A stretch of DNA of 64,000 bases, from NCBI RefSeq assembly GCF_003231305.1, contig NZ_QKVM01000015.1, positions 1 to 64,000 on the forward strand, given 5' to 3'. A program made the translations under genes and the position numbers. Below the pieces are notes generated by a model. That model saw only the letters and a list, made by a program, of their open reading frames with translations, ran no database searches and was not told where the DNA came from. This document shows positions 59,394-64,000 of the stretch, one piece after another. Position 1 is the stretch's first letter, and the number at the start of each line of letters is the position of its first letter. Source of the stretch: Pseudomonas sichuanensis. GTDB lineage: Bacteria > Pseudomonadota > Gammaproteobacteria > Pseudomonadales > Pseudomonadaceae.

Positions 59394-59735
59394 ATGAGCA
59401 TCACCCAGTTCAAGCACACCGACAGCGCCATCCTGGAGAGCAGCAACCCGGTCGCCGTGCCCCTCGGCGAGCCGGTCGCCGTCACCTCGGTCACCTGCGT
59501 CGAGCGCAGCGACGGGGTCGAGACCGGCATCTGGGAATGCACCCCAGGGCGCTGGCGGCGGCAGATCGTGCAACAGGAGTTCTGCCATTTCATCAAGGGC
59601 CGCTGCACCTTCACCCCCGACGGTGGCGAGCCCCTGGTCATAGAAGCCGGAGACGCACTGATGCTACCGGCCAACAGCGTCGGCACCTGGGACATCCAGG
59701 AGACCGTGCGCAAGACCTACGTTCTGATCTTCTGA
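59394..59735 (+). CDS. Cupin-domain protein (DUF861-type)
   Basis: A 113-residue small beta-barrel protein of the cupin_3/DUF861 family (similar to EutQ and ureidoglycine aminohydrolase cupins). The segment GIWECTPGRWRRQIVQQEFCHFIKGRCTFTPDGGEPLVIEAGDALMLPANSVGTWDI covers the two cupin motifs. Metal ligands are sparse, only one or two His, so it may be a binding or accessory protein and not a metalloenzyme. It lies between the FAD oxidase and the binding-protein gene, in an apparent operon. Confidence 0.85.
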   Translation: MSITQFKHTDSAILESSNPVAVPLGEPVAVTSVTCVERSDGVETGIWECTPGRWRRQIVQQEFCHFIKGRCTFTPDGGEPLVIEAGDALMLPANSVGTWDIQETVRKTYVLIF

Positions 59736-59787
59736 TCCGCTGATCGCCTGCCTTCGATAACAACAGACAAAGCAAGGTAACCCCGAC

Positions 59788-60867
59788 ATGCGCACGCTCC
59801 TTCTCGCTCCCCTGATGCTGGCCGCCAGCGTGGCCAGCGCCGCCGACTCGGTGAAGATCTACAACTGGTCGAGCTACATCGCCCCCGACACCCTGAAGAA
59901 CTTCCAGCAGGCCAGTGGCATCGTGCCGACCTACGACGTGTTCGACAGCAACGAGACCCTCGACGGCAAGCTGATGACCGGCAACTCCGGCTACGACGTG
60001 GTGTTCCCCTCCAACCACTTCATGGCCCGGCAGATCCAGGGCAAGGCCCTGAAGAAGCTCGACAAGTCGCAGTTGCCCAACTGGAAGAACCTCAACCCGG
60101 TGCTGCTCAAGGCCCTGGAAGTCAACGACCCGGGCAACCAGTACGGTTTTCCGTACCTGTGGGGCAGCACTGGCATCGGCTACAACATCGACAAGGTCAA
60201 GGCGGTACTGGGCGACAACGCCCCGGTCGACTCCTGGGACCTGATCTTCAAGCCCGAGTACATCGGCAAGCTGAAAAGCTGCGGCGTGGCGGTGCTGGAC
60301 AACGGCCCCGAACTGCTGCCGATCGCCCTGCATTACCTGGGCTTGCCGCAACACAGCCAGGACCCCGCCGATTACGACAAGGCCAAGGCGCTGCTGATGA
60401 AGGTGCGCCCGTACATCAGCTACTTCCATTCATCGAAGTACACCGGCGACCTGGCCAATGGCGATGTGTGCGTGGTGGTGGGTTTCTCGGGCGACGTGCT
60501 GCAGGCGAAGAACCGCGCCGAAGAGGCGAAGAACGGGGTGAAGGTGGGGTATTCGATCCCCAAGGAAGGCGCACCGTTGTGGTTCGACATGGTCGCCATG
60601 CCGGCCGATGCCCCGGACGAAAAGGCCGGCTACGCCTACATGAACTACCTGCTGCAGCCTGAGGTGATGGCGGGCATCAGCAATTTCGTGCAGTACGCCA
60701 ATGGCAACCAGCAGGCCGACGCGAAGGTGGACCCGGCCATCAAGGGCAACACGATGATCTACCCGAGCGAGGATGTGATGGGCAAGCTGTATGCCCTGGA
60801 GGCGATGCCGGCGAAGATCGACCGCATTCGCACGCGGATCTGGACCAGCATCAAAGCCGGCAACTAG
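59788..60867 (+). CDS. Polyamine ABC transporter substrate-binding protein (PotF/SpuD-like)
   Basis: A 359-residue periplasmic binding protein of the PotD/PotF family. The signal peptide is followed by DSVKIYNWSSYIAPDTLKNFQQASGIVPTYDVFDSNETLDGKL, the family hallmark with Trp and Asp residues that contact putrescine or spermidine. The C-terminal IYPSEDVMGKLYALEAMP is also typical. No permease or ATPase lies next to it in this window, so it either serves a transporter elsewhere or acts as an orphan binder. A near-CA motif, AACAACAG, lies at 59759-59766. Confidence 0.9.
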   Translation: MRTLLLAPLMLAASVASAADSVKIYNWSSYIAPDTLKNFQQASGIVPTYDVFDSNETLDGKLMTGNSGYDVVFPSNHFMARQIQGKALKKLDKSQLPNWKNLNPVLLKALEVNDPGNQYGFPYLWGSTGIGYNIDKVKAVLGDNAPVDSWDLIFKPEYIGKLKSCGVAVLDNGPELLPIALHYLGLPQHSQDPADYDKAKALLMKVRPYISYFHSSKYTGDLANGDVCVVVGFSGDVLQAKNRAEEAKNGVKVGYSIPKEGAPLWFDMVAMPADAPDEKAGYAYMNYLLQPEVMAGISNFVQYANGNQQADAKVDPAIKGNTMIYPSEDVMGKLYALEAMPAKIDRIRTRIWTSIKAGN

Positions 60868-60874
60868 AAACTAC

Positions 60875-60961
60875 GTGGGAGCGGGCTTGCCCCGCGATAG
60901 CGTCCGATCAGGCATTGCCTCTGCCTGGATTGACGCCATCGCGGGGCAAGCCCGCTCCCAC
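60875..60961. repeat. REP pair (inverted, outward arrangement)
   Basis: The first element (60875-60898) is in the opposite orientation to the first element of the other pairs, and the second (60938-60961) is its inverse, with a 39-base spacer. The pair lies between convergent gene ends (binding-protein gene and prfC). Confidence 0.9.
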
Positions 60962-60985
60962 AGAGTCAGGCTTGGGCCTTCAGTA

Positions 60986-62569
<1,584 letters not shown>

Positions 62570-62661
62570 GGGAAATCGCCTGACTGGGGGATTAAAAAAG
62601 GGGCCGTATCATACCTGAAGTTGGGCTGGGACCAAAATCTGCGGAACCAGCGGCACCCGTT

Positions 62662-62806
62662 CCGGCCCATTCGCGGGTAAACCCGCTCCCACAGGTACTG
62701 CACTTGGCCGGAGGTCAGTGAAAAGCTCAGGCGCTGCATGGGTATCGCACAAGGCTTGGGGCAATGCAGAACCCTGTGGGAGCGGGTTTACCCGCGAAAG
62801 GGCCGG
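62662..62806. repeat. Second type of REP-like element, inverted 34-bp arms
   Basis: Two 34-base arms (62662-62695 and 62773-62806) are inverted repeats with one mismatch, separated by 77 bases. The core CGCGGGTAAACCCGCTCCCA resembles the main REP type but has GGTAAAC where the other has GGCAAGC. This is the only pair of this class in the window. It lies upstream of prfC. Confidence 0.9.
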
Positions 62807-62929
62807 CACTGCCACAACAAATTCATCAGGCAACCGCTTCATCACGACAAATAGCCACAGCACAGTTATTTCAACGCCTGTGGCGCATTAACATGCTGTT
62901 TTATCTCGCCAAAATCCCCTCACCCCAGT

Positions 62930-63176
62930 GATTAACACTGGCCAAATGCCGCCTCAGATGGGAACCTTTACGCCCACGGAGACGTCCACTCCCCTGCAAC
63001 CCGCTTCGGTTGGGGGATTGGTTTCATCAGCATTTTCGGGCCCGACGGGGTTCGGCTCATGGCGTGATCGCGGCGTTCTGCCCGCCTCACGCTGCTACTC
63101 GCGTTCACACCGCCCGCCGCCAGGAATGGCCGGCCACACGGGGGTGCGAGCGCCGACTACAAGAAGGAGTCCGCCT
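62930..63176 (+). other. Long leader before the osmoprotectant transporter
   Basis: About 250 bases with no supported gene, between the prfC upstream region and the permease start. It has several GC hairpins, for example CAACC-CGCTTC-GGTTG near 62998-63013, and many short complementary runs. An open frame runs through it but lacks conserved sequence and a good start. I recognise no known riboswitch. It could be a structured 5' UTR. Confidence 0.4.
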
Positions 63177-63890
63177 GTGGCTGCACGCTACGGAAAAGGG
63201 CTGTTGGGATGGGCCGCCGTGCTCGTCATCCTGGCCCTGCTGGTCCACTGGATCGGCATCGATACGATCGCCCGCTACCGCGACGATCTTGCTTTCTACC
63301 TGCAAGCGCACCTGGTCCTGGTGCTGGCTTCGATGGCGGCGGCGTTGGCCGTGGGCATCCCCGCCGGCATTGCCCTGAGTCGACCGCATCGGGTCGACAA
63401 AGCCGAACGCTTCATGCAGTTTTTCAACATTGGCAACACCATTCCTCCCCTGGCCGTCCTGGCCATCGCCCTGAGCGTTCTGGGCATCGGCGCAGGGCCT
63501 GCGATCTTCGCGCTGTTCCTCGCCTCGCTGCTGCCCATCGTGCGCAACACCTACGAGGGCCTGAAAAACGTCCCTGCCTCGCTCAAGGAAGCCGCCACCG
63601 GCATCGGCATGACCCCGCGCCAGCAGTTGTGGCAGGTGGAGCTGCCCAACGCCGTGCCGATCATCGTCGGCGGCGTGCGGGTGGCCCTGGCCTTGAACGT
63701 GGGCACCGCGCCCCTGGCGTTCCTGATCGGCGCCAACAGCCTGGGCAGTTTGATCTTCCCCGGCATCGCCCTGAACAACCAACCGCAGCTGTTGCTCGGT
63801 GCCGCATGCACGGCACTGCTGGCCTTGGTGCTTGACGCGTTGGTGAGTGCCTCCAGCAAGCGCTGGCTGGAACGTGGCCTGGCCCACTAA
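63177..63890 (+). CDS. Osmoprotectant (glycine betaine/choline-type) ABC transporter permease
   Basis: A 237-residue permease of the OpuBB/ProW/YehW family with five or six helices. The EAA loop is IVRNTYEGLKNVPASLKEAATGIGMTPRQQLWQVELPNAVPIIVGGVRVALA. I chose the GTG at 63177 because AAGGAG precedes it by seven bases; a longer frame upstream is not conserved. The next gene encodes a secreted protein, so the two probably belong to an uptake operon that continues beyond the window. Confidence 0.9.
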   Translation: MAARYGKGLLGWAAVLVILALLVHWIGIDTIARYRDDLAFYLQAHLVLVLASMAAALAVGIPAGIALSRPHRVDKAERFMQFFNIGNTIPPLAVLAIALSVLGIGAGPAIFALFLASLLPIVRNTYEGLKNVPASLKEAATGIGMTPRQQLWQVELPNAVPIIVGGVRVALALNVGTAPLAFLIGANSLGSLIFPGIALNNQPQLLLGAACTALLALVLDALVSASSKRWLERGLAH

Positions 63891-63902
63891 AAAAGGGAAC
63901 CC

Positions 63903-64000
63903 ATGAACAAGACAATCGCCTTGCTGCTGGGCGCGGCCCTGCTGTACGCAGGATTTGCCCAGGCAGCGGAAAAACCGCTGATCCACGTCGGCGCGCGGAT
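63903..64000 (+). CDS. Partial: osmoprotectant ABC transporter substrate-binding protein (N-terminus)
   Basis: The first 32 codons lie in the window before it ends. They encode a Sec signal peptide (IALLLGAALLYAGFAQA) followed by AEKPLIHVGAR, which resembles the start of OsmF/YehZ-type betaine-binding proteins. AAGGGA lies just upstream of the ATG, 12 bases after the permease stop. The remainder is outside the window. Confidence 0.7.
   Translation, partial: MNKTIALLLGAALLYAGFAQAAEKPLIHVGAR

Noticed and set aside
62930..63160. Known riboswitch in the leader of the osmoprotectant operon
   Set aside because: I looked for the conserved cores of guanidine, SAH, TPP, fluoride, cobalamin and c-di-GMP classes and saw none; only generic hairpins are present.
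62928..63176. N-terminal extension of the osmoprotectant permease
   Set aside because: The added residues are low-complexity and have no membrane or signal features; the GTG at 63177 has a good ribosome site and gives the normal family length.

Overview
The window is chromosomal DNA of a Pseudomonas, most likely the P. putida group. The evidence is high GC with G/C-ending codons, the gene order hisCDG-murA-ibaG-mla / kdsDC-lptCAB-rpoN-hpf-ptsN-rapZ-ptsO, the typical Pseudomonas fagA-fumC-orfX-sodA operon, an OprD-type porin inside a dipeptide ABC operon, and many copies of the REP element with core GCGGGGCAAGCCCGCTCCCA. I assign the species group from remembered synteny, not from a search. 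Most of the window is core genome. I see no prophage, insertion sequence, CRISPR array, tRNA or rRNA.

Layout. 1-4.9 kb (minus strand): histidine biosynthesis (hisG, hisD, hisC) behind murA and ibaG, ending in a terminator fused to an uninterrupted (CAA)26 microsatellite. 5.0-8.1 kb (minus): mlaFEDCB, retrograde phospholipid transport. 8.3-11.7 kb (plus): kdsD, kdsC, lptC, lptA, lptB for Kdo synthesis and LPS export. 11.8-15.4 kb (plus): rpoN, hpf, ptsN, rapZ, ptsO (sigma-54 and nitrogen PTS). 15.4-16.1 kb: a small HigBA-like toxin-antitoxin pair. 16.1-20.0 kb (minus): Fur-controlled fagA-fumC-orfX-sodA, with a ZIP metal transporter translationally coupled at its end. 20-30.4 kb (mostly minus): TldE/TldD protease halves, DarP, a nitrilase-family amidase, a giant YhdP/AsmA-like protein, RNase G and Maf. 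30.4-33.2 kb (minus): mreBCD. 33.4-36.6 kb (plus): gatCAB. 36.7-41 kb: RlpA-like lipoprotein, Ca/Na antiporter family protein, CMD-family protein, an amino-acid permease and an AEC carrier. 41-43 kb: a phospholipase C-like gene behind a LexA box, plus a small partner ORF. 43-45.8 kb: RoxS/RoxR and a SIMPL-domain protein. 46-56.7 kb (plus): dipeptide uptake with three substrate-binding proteins, an OprD porin and dppBCDF. 56.8-60.9 kb: a 24-residue membrane peptide, an NTF2-AraC regulator, and an amine-oxidase/cupin/polyamine-binding-protein cluster. 61-62.6 kb: prfC. 62.6-64 kb: a long non-coding stretch, then an osmoprotectant ABC transporter cut by the window end.

How the genes work together. 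Much of the first half serves the cell envelope (MurA, Mla, Kdo/Lpt, YhdP, Mre). The second half is dominated by nutrient uptake. Several uptake genes (amino-acid permease, first dipeptide-binding protein, the dppA3-dppB junction, polyamine-binding protein) have AAYAAYAA-like CA motifs near their starts, consistent with Hfq/Crc catabolite repression.

The most interesting points are the LexA-boxed phospholipase C-like gene; the (CAA)26 tract, which would read as a long Hfq/Crc-binding array if transcribed on the plus strand; two genes (mreC and the antiporter) whose best-placed start codon is ATT; a promoter embedded in the mla terminator; and a roughly 250-nt uncharacterised leader before the osmoprotectant operon.
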